From: Camarhynchus parvulus
Taxonomy: Eukaryota; Chordata; Aves; Passeriformes; Thraupidae
Assembly: GCF_901933205.1 (NCBI RefSeq)
Contig: NC_044572.1
Span: 35,681,501-35,745,500 of the forward strand
Reading direction: 5' to 3'
Length of the DNA stretch: 64,000 bases
The notes beneath the pieces are model-generated. The model had not been told where the DNA came from. It saw only the letters and a list, made by a program, of their open reading frames with translations, and made no database searches. Positions 51,073 to 63,767 of this stretch are shown here, piece after piece (the first letter of the stretch is position 1; every line of letters starts with the position of its first letter). Position numbers and translations under genes: made by a program.

Positions 51073-54035
51073 CATAAGAGTGTGAGCTGATTTAAAGAAG
51101 GTTCTGTTTCTCTTCCTGACAATATGCTCCCTTTACTTCAACCAACTCCAGCATTCTTCAGACCCTTCCACAAGACACCGATATGGCAGAGGATAACCAA
51201 ACAGAAAAACTGCATAACCTGCCAGATACACAAGTTAAATCAATTCACAGAGCTGACAGGAGGCAAAAGAGGGGAGCAGGATTTCCCCACATACAGCTGC
51301 AAAAACTTACCAAAAAAAACCCAAAAAAACCAGCCAGCCAAAGACTTTAAACATATGCCACATTCTGGAACTGATCTCTCATCATCTGAGTATCAAAATT
51401 GCAAATACATGCTGTTCTAAACTGCAAATATGACCAGTATACACCTTTATGTCTCAAGTCAACAAGAGCTGCTTTTGGAACACAAGAAGAAATGCTAAGA
51501 ACTTGGAAAACTTCTGGCCGTAACCTGTGAATTAGCTCCCACCTGCAACATGCAGATAATCACCTCCTTTTCACCATTAAGATTAAAGACTTGTGAGAGA
51601 TATAGAGCAATCATTGCTATAGAAAAGCTACAGAGAAAAATGAGTACCTGTCTGCACTACCAGGCTCACTAGCTTTGTAAACAAGGCCTAGCACAAGAAT
51701 ACAATAAAATACTCTGTAGCCACTCATAATTTAACATGGCTCATTCTAAAAACCCAGTGAAGGAGAAAACCTGTGGAAAAAATGATATCATATACATACA
51801 CACTGGAAGGGCTAAAGTAGATTCACAGAAGACAGACTTCACAATCCAAATGGGTTTTTTTACACCTCTAGGAGCATTTCATTCTTAGAAGCCTCCAAAT
51901 CCACACACAGATATAGGAGAAACACTCATTGTTAACTCTGTTTATCTTCAGAGGTTATTTCTCAGCAAAAACATAAATGAACCAGTCATGATGCAGAAAA
52001 CCTGGAATGTCATAACACCACATAGTGCAACACAAGCCTTCACACAGCCAATGACAAGAACAGGGAGGGAACTGCCAATCCTGAGAGCAGAGCACATAGT
52101 CATAAATGATAACTAAGGAAAAAGAGCAGGAACAGCACTCTATCCCCCCCCACATCTGCCTATCTGCTGACATCTTCAGAGACTGGAGTGATGGGGATAC
52201 AACATGCCAAAGCAGAACTCAGTGGAGCTGGAGAGCTTATGCTATTTGGCAAGCCCAAGAATCTGATAAAAGTGCTTCTACCAACAGTCTCCTTAAAGCC
52301 ATCCCTCCTAAAATCGTATTATAACAATCTATGATGAGTAAGAAAAACATATACAAGTATGCTTTACAACAAACCTATGCATTTAATCAGACTTAGAAAG
52401 CCTGGGTTTAACTTTTTCTCTTTTTACCAGACATCCTCTGTGCCTGAGGCAAGCCACATTGCTACCAGAAGTACTGATTCTTCCTCCACAGTGTCAAAGA
52501 TGAGACTTCATGAGAGAACAGGATAATGCACATGCTAAAGCTTGAGAGACACTCAGACAGAACAGTGATGAACATTCCAGAAAAGCCCAGAGAAATGTGT
52601 CCTCAATATTAATTCATTTTTGCTAATGACACAACTTGCAATACATCTCAGTAAAAGCTGTCAAACTATCAAAGGACATAAACAGTTCACTTTGAAATGA
52701 AAACACATAAATGTCGAAACAACTGCAATACATAAACATGAAAAAAATTCCTCTACCGTTTGCTAGGTGCTCTCAATAACAGCAGTGCATCCCAATTAGT
52801 GTATCAAAAAACATAAGAGAACACAAATACAGAAGACAGGCACTCAAAAGTCTGCAAAGACAAAATTTCTCAACTCTCACAACTGCCTGCAAGAGCACAG
52901 TCCTGTCCAATCACCTGTCCTAAACCTCCACCTTTTTCAAACTCAAGTTTGCTGGCAGCAGGTTTTAAGACCCAATCAATTCCCACTACTCTGGGCTGAT
53001 GTGCTGAGCTGCACGAGGTGTCTCATCGAGTGACAAACCAGCAGCAGCTCTCTGTCTCACACCATGAGAGACTCATGGCTCCAGCTTCTCCTTTGACCTG
53101 ACTTGCAAAACAAGAGAAGTTGCAGCACACTGCAGGGCACAGAGGCTCTACCTGGCATCCTGCCCGCCAGCTCTAGCAGATTTTGGTACTGTGGTGTTTT
53201 ATATATAGCAAGAAGCAGGTCCCAGCCTTCTGCTCAAGCTTCAGATTTCCAAAGGGTGTGAGGAGTAATTGCTTGTAGAACAGGCTAATTCTGAAGTGAA
53301 AGAGGGCACAGGCAATGGTGTGAGCGATACTGGCAGAGACACTTGACGTCAATCAGCAAGGAAAAAACCAGAATAAATATGGATTGCCACAAGAATTAAA
53401 ACCAGACTACTTCAGACTGAAGGAAAAAAAACCAAGGTAAAAAAATGCATGAAATTGAATCTTCATCCCTTTGATATTTTAGGTCTTCAGTGTCTCCCAC
53501 TATCCTGTTTCCACCTACATGGGTGCACCTGTAAGTATCTATAACGGCATAAGAGTTATTTATGGCAAGCTATCAAAACTGAAGACACTAACTTCAGCAT
53601 CTCAAAATACCTCTCACAGAGCCCAGAGGGCACAAGGGGAGCAAGGAAAATGAGCAATAAAGCAATAAAGTATATAACCTTGCAGATCTGAATTGCTTTA
53701 CCATATGAAAATTGGACAAGATGCAAATTAAGGAAACAAAGGTCCACTTCAGAGTAAAAACACAAAAAAAAATCAAAGAAAACAAATCTGATAATGGGGG
53801 AAGGGTAAAAAAACCTAAAATCTGATACCCTGTAACTAGCTATAAGGCTGAAAATTAACACAAAATTCTCACTAAGATCTCTGCATGGAAGCATTATGAC
53901 TGAAGAAAAGGCATTTACTTAAAAAAATTGAAGACATTTTAAGAGCTTAACTACTATTCAGAAAACATTATGGACCAATTAACACACCTACTTTAATAGA
54001 GAAAAAAAATCTAAAGAAAAATATTATGTACTTAC
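51073..54035 (-). other. RFTN1 intron 2, part next to the first coding exon
   Basis: Intronic sequence running up to the GTAAGT donor at 54035. There is a consensus cAMP-response-element-like octamer TGACGTCA at 53344-53351, about 700 bp downstream of the ATG exon in transcription. A mildly GC-richer patch lies at about 52980-53300. No exon, RNA gene or transposon is recognised. Confidence 0.75.
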
Positions 54036-54191
54036 TATCATTTAGTGTAGTGAAGTCCAAGAATCGGTATTCATAGCAAACATCTATTTTGGTTTCTACC
54101 TGGGGCCTCTTCAAAGTTGAATAGATATTACCAGGTCGTTTTTCATCATGCTTCTCTAATTTGTTCAATCCACAACCCATTTCAGCAGTTC
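54036..54191 (-). CDS. RFTN1: RFTN1 (raftlin) first coding exon, start codon and residues 1-48
   Basis: Raftlin is a cytoplasmic-face membrane protein of lipid rafts. From the literature it is linked to B-cell receptor signalling and to uptake of ligands for Toll-like receptors 3 and 4. The exon starts at 54191 after a TATCAG acceptor, with 11 bases of 5' UTR before the ATG at 54180. The start has G at -3 and G at +4, a strong initiation context. The protein opens MGCGLNKLEK: Gly2 is the expected N-myristoylation site and Cys3 the expected palmitoylation site, which anchor raftlin to rafts. It continues through GNIYSTLKRPQVETKIDV and YEYRFLDFTTLND, nearly the same as in mammals. The donor is a perfect GTAAGT at 54035, phase 1. 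The acceptor just before the ATG implies an upstream non-coding exon. Confidence 0.97.
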
Positions 54192-55629
54192 CTGATACAA
54201 AGAGGTAGGGAAAAGGGAAAATGGATAAACATTATTAACTTTGAGTTTTTTCCTTCTGGTTTCATGACCCACACTAGTACATTAGGGTGATTTTTAATTT
54301 TTAAATGCAAGCTGCCTACAAACTACATAAAATCATGTAATCAAATAAATGCTCAGACAGTAACTGAAGATTATACTACTCATATCTACCCTCAGGCATA
54401 CTATTATTTTATTGGAAAATTGACAGTTTAATGTATGTATTTTGCAACTTTCAAATGTATTCAATGGTACACTCTGGAAGACACACATTCCATTATAAAA
54501 AGTAACTGAAAATGTAAAATAACTTGCTAATACTAAGGTTGTCAGCCTAGTAACAATTTCTATATATGCAGTTACTAAGAGAGCATCTAGTATTAACTTT
54601 TACACAGAACTCTGTAATATTCAAATTAATATCCAGTCTTGTAATTTAATGTAAAAAGCAAGTTCTCTCTGCAGAGAACTACCTGCATTTACAGAACAAC
54701 CTCACTTCCTCCCACGTCATTTTTTAGGAGATAATGGCACTTTACAAATCTGTCTTCAAAACAGAAGAGGCACCTGGCCACAGAACTGCATTAGATAAAT
54801 CTAGTTCTCTTTAATAAGCTGCCAGCCCACAACATTTTAAAGGATTATTCCTGACAACCATTCCTGCTACACATTAAATGTTTCTCAATATCCTGCACAT
54901 TATAGCTCATCTGGGTATGAAAGAATGGAAGAATTACTTGCTGAAAATATTCAGGTGATCCAAACCCTCTAATTCCTCTCAACAACACCGGTGGGGCTCA
55001 GGCAAATTATTTCAACCAGCATCGAGTACAAAAACAAAAAGTGTGAAGACACATCAGGTAGGTACCTGAGGTTTTTCATCACAACCACCCAACATCCTGC
55101 CACCGCCTACACAGACAAAGTCATGCTCTGAAAACAGAGAGGGAAATGCAGAATAAACATCCAGTACCAAAGAGTGGCTCCCACAGGCCCCCCCAGATGC
55201 TCAAAGGCATGGGATCCATATAGTGTGAACACCAGGAAGGTGAGTGTCACAGCCTCCCTGCCAGCTGTGACACACAGCAGTGAGCACCTGAGAAAGTTCA
55301 GGCACAGATCAGAGCTGCCTTTACCTTGACAGTTTATAAACCTAAAGCAGAGAATGAAAACCTTGCTCAGGTTCACCATCCCCAAAGAGCTGCTCGTAAG
55401 CTTATGCCACAGCTCCAGCCCCCAAGAGCTTAGAAAGTTAGGCAAATATACAGCCCCAATGTATTTGGTAACCACTTGCAAAAAATTACCTACATTTTTA
55501 TTTATATTGTGGTTTAACTTTTATAAATTTTGTTCCTTCCTTATACTTCCTTGTAAAATCATTCTTATTAATAGTTCCCAAATCCCTTGCTGTATTTTGC
55601 TATGATAAATGCATTCTGCCTTTTCTGCC
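54192..55629 (-). other. RFTN1 intron 1, part next to the ATG exon
   Basis: Intron directly upstream of the ATG exon in transcription, ending in a modest pyrimidine tract and TATCAG. It contains a 10-bp GC-rich hairpin, GTGTCACAGC (55244-55253) with its complement at 55264-55273. No gene or named repeat is seen. Confidence 0.75.
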
Positions 55630-56150
55630 ATTTCCTAGACAGGGTCTGTGGTCCCTTCATCACCCCACTCACTCTCATTTGCATCACTGTTCTCATTTCT
55701 CTACATGAACACAGGTGGCCATATGCTCAAAATGAGATCCTAACAAGGCTTATGAAAATAACATTCATGCTTCCCTGTCTCTAGTGCAAATAATACACCT
55801 ACTGCACCTAAAATCATCATTCACAGCTGAATCATCACATTCACAGTTTACTGTCAACTTCCAAGCAGACAAAGAATCTGTTTCTCCTTATTTTTATCCA
55901 ACATAACTAACTGAGAAGTTTCCAACGCATCTCTCATAACTTTTCTCTATTCCTTTGTGCTTCTACTGCTCAGTAATAGCCTCACCCCATTCTCCAGCAC
56001 CCCTGGAAGAAAGAGCTGAAAGTTTTTCTGGGCTCAGCAATACCACCCACCTTCTTATCATGCGCAAAGTCCATAAATGCACACCTACATCTTCCTGCAA
56101 AGTCTCTAATAAATATATCAAAATAGGACCGAACAACACATTGAACTTGA
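55630..56150 (-). mobile_element. Ancient CR1/L3-like LINE fragment
   Basis: On the plus strand the order of phrases follows the reverse complement of old amniote CR1/L3 elements: CATTTGCATCACTGTTCTCA near 55678, CATATGCTCAAAATGAGATC near 55720, then near 56056 CTTATCATGCGCAAAGTCCA and TCTCTAATAAATATATCAAA followed by ATAGGACCGAACAACAC. Similarity is patchy and frames are lost. This would be one of the oldest elements in the window, and the call is less certain than the younger CR1 copies. Confidence 0.5.
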
Positions 56151-59100
56151 AAAAAGTAACACAGTAAATATTTGATCACACAGAACGAGGAAGCAGAAAA
56201 AACATTTGCTACAAAGACCTCTAGCATTGAGAAAATCAGATTATGTGATATTTGTGTTCCTGAAGTTTCAATATTTGGTGGATTCATCCAGCAGAAAACA
56301 ACTTTCCCTGATTATTTTGAAGGAAAGGTAAAAACTACTTTAACAATTTCTATCAATGAAATTGAGGTTTGCAGACTCATTTTTTTAAATTTGGAATTTA
56401 AAGTTAAAAATCCTCATGATCTTTTTATGTTCCCAAAGTGATACTTTCCACCTTTTTTGTAATGACAACTATTACCATTAAAAGATTATTCTTTCATTTA
56501 TACAGCAGTTTCCTCTTTTGCCTGTGCAATATTATTTGCTTCAGTCTAAAATGTTATTTATTTCAATACATAAACATGTGTTGCATATTAATGAGCCTAA
56601 CAAGACACTAGGTATTTTTCCATGAGCTATAATGGAACACATCTAGCAGCATACTTGTGCTAAGGATGAATTAAAATAGCAGTACGTGTTAGCAAGTGTA
56701 CCAAATTTCTTGTTTCAGCAATTGCCCAGTAATTCTTACACATCATAAGTACACAGCGTTTTGTAAGGAAAAAAAATTCCATTTCAGAGGTCATTCTGCG
56801 GCAGTGCCTGCAACCTTTAGTTACACAAATAGTCAGAAATCCACAGGACTCTTAGACAGCAATGGCTGCAGAAGAAGGCCTTGGGGACTCTGCATTTCAC
56901 ATTGCAGAGTGTTTTGCATTCTTTCCCAAACTGGGGCAAAAGTACTAAAAAATAAAAGCCTGTACTTCCAGCAGCAGCCACAGACACTCTCCTGTGCTTC
57001 TCCAGCAAACATTTTCTCAGCCCTTTGGAGAAAAACTCCTCCACCCTCACTACTCATGTGAGCAATGACCTCGGCGAACAGAGAGAACTCACGAGTCATT
57101 CAGCACAAGCTACCTGCCCACTTGGGAATGGACTGAAAACACACTTTTTTGTGTTACTAATTCCCTGTGTGACTGCTTCGTAGAAGACTGATTTTCACCT
57201 TTGTGCTGTTTAGCTAAAACTTCAAACAGTATCCTTGAGGATAAAGGCTTCCTCACATTTTGGTAAGTATAGGCAGTTGTGTTACTTAAAGCAGGCATAT
57301 GGAAAAGGATGATGAAAAAAGATGCTTCCACTTGAAAAAAATGAGGGATCAGGGGACAAAAATTAGGTTTCACAACATCACAATCTTTTCCACAGTAATT
57401 AGAATACACATGCCACAGCAGTAGAAAACAAATCTTCAAAAATTAAGTTCCTATTTTATCTGAGGACTCTAAGTAGGAAAATAATTCCAGAGAGGTAGGA
57501 ATTCTTAAAAGTTTCTCAAATATACTGATGATGTGTGTATGACAAGTCATCACTCAATCACCAAATTCTGCTCAAAGTTATCCCACAAATGTCCTTCTGG
57601 GACAGCTTGCTTTATAACCATTCAAAGGCTTTTAATATCAGTTATTACCTTCTTCCTTTCATTCACAGCAAAGTTAGTGCTGTTTAGTCTTCCCACCATC
57701 ATCTGAAAGTATCTCCTTGCTTTTCACTTACAAATCTACTTGTCAACAGGACATTATTCCCCTTCTTCATTTTCTACATTGCAGTTATCAAAGAGTGCTG
57801 TAAGAAAAGTTCATCACTGATGCATTCAAAGTAATCTAAACTCACTCCAGTGCACATTTTCAGGTGTATTAGCTTGCTGTAAGACATGCTTAAGGTTACT
57901 GTACCACATATATTTATCCTGGCTTTCTATACCTGCATGTGAATTCTGCTTTTATTCATATTAAACCAAAATATTATCACTAATATTCACTTTTTAGCAA
58001 ATTGAAAAACAATCCTTCAAAGACACTGCCAAATTTTCAAATTCTTTTTGCTCTGCAGTAGGTTCTAAGATAAACATTTTCTTTTTCATTAATGCAGAAA
58101 TTAATTATCAACTCAGAAGTTCTATACTTAGGAAAAAAACCTTGGAAAAGTAACATTTAATGAAGAACATTAACCCCTAAAATTATGATTTAGCTATGGG
58201 CTTTCACAATTACATGTGCCAGAAAAACTAATTCTGTCCACAAACTCACTTAGATTGCAAATTAATCTTACATGTGCTCTATGATCTTGTTGATCTCAAA
58301 CTGTTCATGTGTTCAGCCACATGATGATAAAACCAGAACTGAAACCCAAATCTCACAACAGATTGGGTTTTTTTAGTCTGCATCTTCACTTTAACTCTGC
58401 AAAGCATCAAGAATAGAAGGTATGCTGAGTTGCAGAACGACGGCAAAGCCTAGTCAATTAATTCCTTAGTTTCTCTTGTGAAGGCCAGCAAAGGCCTTCA
58501 CTGGTTAGGACAGGAGCAGCTTGCTTCTGCAAACAATGCAAAATTGAACCCAGGATTTGTACATCCCAAACAAATTCCCAACTCACAAGCTGCAGAATAA
58601 ACCTCTTGCTGCCACCTCCTCTTCCCCAGAACTGTCCTGCCTTGTGTATTTTAGGAGCAGAGGAGCTCTGGGGAGCATCTGGAGGTACAGGAAAAATCCA
58701 TCCCAGCATTTCCAATGATCTGCCCCTTAATGCTCCTCAATGTAAGTTTTATTGAAACCAGTGCCATCCTTTGCCATGGAAAAAAAACCCAAAAAATTAC
58801 AACAAACTGTAGTCAGCAAGAGAAAAAAAAAAAAAAGCCAGCAGTATTTCCACTTTAAATCACCTCTGTGATCCATGACAATGAATGTATCTTGGATGTA
58901 TCATAGGAATTTTTACAGCTCTTTTAGACATGTGTCAAGTTCTCAGCTGATGATCACTGAACCTCAGCTTTGCTAAAATACTCTCTTGCTACTCGAATTT
59001 GCTTTCTTGGGTTGCTAGTGTGTGTTCAAAATAGATGAAATACAACAAGTGCAGAATTAGCAAAGAGAAAGGATAAAATAACACCATGTAGCTAACAACT

Positions 59101-62100
59101 TATTTTCTTGTTAACAGTGATTCAGGGCCCAGGATTCCCTTTCAGAAGAAAAAGAGCACAAAGAAAAGAAGGAAAAACAAAAAAAAAACCTTTGCCTTCT
59201 ATCTGATTTTCATTTGGGGGGTATATGGGGAATAAATGAGGCTAATCTTCTGATTTATTGATCCATCCTTTCATGAAAATCCTTAACAATTTATCTCCAA
59301 GGAATAATAATGAAAATTGCACTGAAATGTAACAGAACCACATGGCTAATGGAAGCTTGAATAGATTACCAGAATAAGTAATTTAAGGGATGCTTATCAA
59401 CTAAGTACATACTGGCTAAATAGTTTATTTCAACTAATCAATGCATAATGTCAATGACTATTTAGAGGGATGATTTGAAAATAATTCCAAAACAATAATT
59501 TTAAATACTTATAATCTTAAGAGTCAACTGCTAAGTATACAGCATTAGACTGAGTATTCTAGCAAATGTGTAAGTGAAATACACTACCAGCTGAAATAGG
59601 AACAAGGTAATTTTAGTACTTACAATGGCAACCAAGGAAAATACACTGTATGGAAAATTAATGCTTGTCAGCTTGTTTTTAAGCAAAATTAGTGAGAGCA
59701 AGCTTGTTTGCATTAACATATTTAAAGCATTTATGGGCCAGGACTAGTGAATGTATTTTGCAAGCTTTATCATGAATTAATTTATTTTTTTAAATACATA
59801 TCCTAGGTTACTGCTAAGGTTCTTTTCACAAAATGTAGAATATAGTATTCTTACTGATGAATGCAGCAGCTGGAAAACAAGATAACTGCAATGTATTAAC
59901 AGGTTTTCTCTCTTGATTTTGGTTAAGACCTTTCATCTTCATTCTTCCTTCCATGCGTAATACTTAGGTACCTCACAGGGATGCTGGAAGGCATTTACAA
60001 ATAATTGCAGGACTTCACATTTGTTGTGCAGTAATGAGACATGCTTATTTTCTTAAACCCTCACTCCTGCAATCCTGACCTTTCCATTTTCAAAATAATA
60101 AGCACTTCATGCTCAGTTCACTTGCTGGCATGTGGTCACTTAATTCTTGCATCCTTCTCAGTCTATGAAACACCAGAGTGTTTAGTCCCCCACTCAGCTC
60201 CAAACAAACCCTGAGAGTGCTTGCAAATTATAGTCAAGTCCCTTTCCTAGCATAGTTAAAGCAACGAAGCAGAGGAAGAATAACAAGGCAAAAAAACCCA
60301 GCAGAGAATTAAAAACACCAGAGCTGGCAAACTGGGTGTACAGGTAAACAAAGAAAGCAGAATAGGATGCCAGGATGATCCTTTGTCAGTCCCCAGAAAA
60401 GAGCCATGCTTCTGACTTCTCCTCATTTTTCCCACCCTGCACAGGTTTCCTTACCACTGCACAGGCTTTTTTGTGAGATTACACCACCTAAGAGGGAAAT
60501 TCCTCACTAAGAGATACCCACTTAGTCTTTTTTTTCAACAGTATTACCATGCAGGAAGATATGTAAGCATATATTCAATAAATAATGCAATAATTTTTAT
60601 TCGTGTGGAGGGATCTGTGCTTAAGTAACTAATGTTTACCAAACAATTTGAAACATCCTGAAAAACTTATAGATACAAGGAACAATTACCATAAATCAGT
60701 CCCATCTATTGTCAAATGGGACTGATTTATGGTAATTGTTACAGCTGACCAATTTTTTTTTCACTACATACCTATGAATTTGACCAGTGTTGCCAGGATT
60801 TTAGACTTGAGGCTGATAACTAAATCTCAGCTTCTAGGAAGGTTGGTGAAAGAATAATCCCAGATTTATCCTTTATGATTGATTTGATTTAAATTAAATT
60901 GCAGAGCAATCCAAGTAAATCTGCAGTTAAGGTTTTCAATTTCAAAAAGCAAATCTCAAAAACTAAGGAATTCATTAGTAAGATGAACAGGAATGAGCAA
61001 CTGGAGGATGTACAGCAGAGGTCTGGAACATGTTTAAACTACAATACGAGTATCTGCAGAACTAGGAACCCAAGGAGTGACAAGAGAATTCATAAGAAGG
61101 TTTCCAGACACAGTGAGATGAATTACCTAATAAAGAAGGAAATGTAGAATAAGCAGAGAGCTTAAGAGACAGGAACAAAGTTCAGCAGAGGAACAGTCTC
61201 GGATCAAGAAACACCAGCATAAAATGAAATGTGCCAGAAGCCAAGGCAAGCTGTGGAAGCCAAAGATACCACAACTCAACAGAAGCAGAACACAAATCAG
61301 GACTAATCTGGATTCATACCAAGAACTCTGGAAGACCTGTCATGATGAATTGCAGCCCCAATAGCTAGAATTAAAAACCAAACTATTTCATCAGATTTGG
61401 TACTGTCTCCCAGGGAGACAAGAAAATGTACTGACTACACAAAAAAAACCAGAGAAAAACATAATTTGGCCAATTAAGACAATTGCTGGTCTAGTTTCCA
61501 GAGTTTCTAAGCTTCAGGAAGAAAGCAAAGTAATACATGGATAACTATGATATGGATTCAGTAAAGTTAGAACAGACTACGCTGACAGGTCTTGTAAACA
61601 CAAGTTACAAAGAAAGCCCAGCACTAGCATGCAGCATGTCAAATAACACGCCAGGATGATAACATGATTTCAACAAACTCTTATTAGGTGCTATTGTTCT
61701 CATTGCAGAGTTCACATCACCAACTTGGGCTCGACTGTGCTGCCCTGTGCTGTCCCTGGGCCTGCAAGTCACCAGGCCACCTCTGTGTGCTCCCTGCCAC
61801 CAGCCACGCTGAAACTCCTCCAGGGAAACAGAGCTGGGGTGTGCGGGTGTGTGTGGGCACGTAAGCAACAGGGTGGGAGGAACAGGAGCAAGCAGGATCA
61901 GAGAGAAGTGGCGGAGGAATAAGGCAAGCATTGTGCTAGCAGTGGGGAGCAATGTGAGGAACAGCAGGTTGGTGGGAGACCCCTGCTTCCCACGCCTCCC
62001 ACATCACCCTGTAACATTCATCCAAAATATTTAACACTTGCTGGTACCATGACACCATCTTTCAGTAAAGCAGAAGAGTCAGATAATACCACATCTTTCT

Positions 62101-63767
62101 ACAAAATACTTTTAGGCAGTGTATTTCTGGTTAAGGTAACAAAGTGTTAATGTCACTGAATAATGCACAGGTAAAATTTATGCCAAAATACCATGTGCAG
62201 TATTCAAGCAAGTTGCTTCCACGTGACAACAGGAGACTACCAGGATGCTAAGAAAGAGTCCTGCTATCAAGAACATAAAGAGAAAACACAGCAGATTAAA
62301 AAATAAAGACTGAATTAACCTGACAAAAGTATGCACAGGAATGTTAGATACTCTCTTTTAAAGTTAACCCCACACCACTCAGAACCCACAGAGAACAGGC
62401 ATGAGAAACAGATGCATACTACAATGTGTGCACAGCTGCTTAATGACAGTGAGTAAAACCATGGTAAAACACGAAACTACAGACTTGACAGTCCTATGTT
62501 TACTGCCTTTTGCTAGTTTGCCTTGGAGTAGAACCCCAGCCACCTGATGAAGGCAAAAAGTAAAGTAGATCACTAATGCAAGGTGTGAAGCTCTGGGTTA
62601 TGTGAATATTTTTTACTTACTTCAAATAGAGACTTCATCAACTTTGATTTTTTTCTTTACAAGTCTGTGACCCCAGCTTTTCCACCACAGAGGCTGAGGC
62701 CAGTTCATTATACCCAATATGGTATTTGTGTTTCCCAGTAGTACCACAGCTCAGAACTCCCTTAGGGTATTTAATCACAGCTGTATATACTCATTTCATG
62801 CTACATTCTCAGACCGGGGAATGCCAACATTCAAGAGGTGGAAAGCCCCTTGTCTAATGTAACTTGAGGTTAAGCTAGATTCCTAAAATAACCCTTCATT
62901 CTGAGACTTTTCTTTTTCCCTAGAAAAAACAGAAATTAAATACACATATGTGACCACTACCATTGTGAAAGAGGGTTATTGCCACTAACTTGTTATTCAA
63001 TACCAGGACCTGAAATGGATTGGATTTATTAAAAATAAAACATAAAAGCATATGTATAAAAATATCTCCCCTTGTAAGCTAGAGGCCAGCGACATCTTGA
63101 TAAGGTTATTCTCCAACAAAATAAATTAATAAATACATTTTTTTAAAAGGGAATTAAAATTGAAGCAGTATACAATGAGACCACAGCTTCCAAACTTTGG
63201 CTGAAAACATTCTTTCAGGTATAGATATATTTTTATTATTTTAAATACAGCATCCTCTTTAGCACAACAGCCACCCCTACCAGGACTCCAGCACCGCTCC
63301 CTGTCCTGCCACACAGCAGCCTGTGGCTCAGCTCATTCTCTGCTCCGAGCCGGGAGCGCTCCGGAGGGAAGCACGCTCAGGCGTAATGGAGAACAAATGT
63401 CTCCCATTAATTATCTGACTAAGCCGAAAGTATCAAAGAAGAACTGTAAAGTCCATTCAACTAAATTCCCCTTTTTCAGAAATACACAGACTGTAAGAAG
63501 AGGCTGTTTTGACAAGAATTTAGACAAACCAGAGAGAAGAGAGGTGTATTTCACACTCAGACATAGAAATGCTGAACCACTGCCTCTATACATTGTAAGA
63601 AAACCGTGCTGAAACAACATCAAGAACTTGAAAAGGCAATAAAATTGGAAAACAGCGACTGTAAAATCCCAGACCCCAGCCAGCCACACGATGGCACGGC
63701 ACCGCCGCCTCCAGGTGCCCGGCATGTGAGGATCGGCGCCGGGCTGGGCGGGCAGGCGGGCGCTCAC
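56151..63767 (-). other. RFTN1 intron 1, main part
   Basis: AT-rich intron reaching the putative exon 1 donor. It holds the perfect hairpin at 60681-60740, an A/G-rich plus-strand stretch at about 60900-61620 that may be a decayed repeat I cannot name, and a GC-richer patch at about 61700-62010 with open frames on both strands. Poly-A and poly-T runs occur (for example 58809-58824 and 59176-59190). The CpG-island shoulder begins near 63340. No exon or RNA gene can be supported. Confidence 0.7.
60681..60740. repeat. Perfect inverted repeat, 25-bp arms and 10-nt loop
   Basis: The left arm 60681-60705 (begins AACAATTACCATAAATC) is exactly complementary to the right arm 60716-60740 (ends GATTTATGGTAATTGTT). 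The loop is CTATTGTCAA. There is no mismatch, and one more G-C pair follows after a single mismatch. As RNA this is a 60-nt stem-loop, the size of a pre-microRNA. It matches no known repeat end that I recognise. Confidence 0.93.

Noticed and set aside
60899..61147. An 82-codon Lys/Arg/Ser-rich frame next to the 60681 hairpin
   Set aside because: The composition reflects an A/G-rich strand and there is no family match. It may be a decayed repeat, but this could not be supported.
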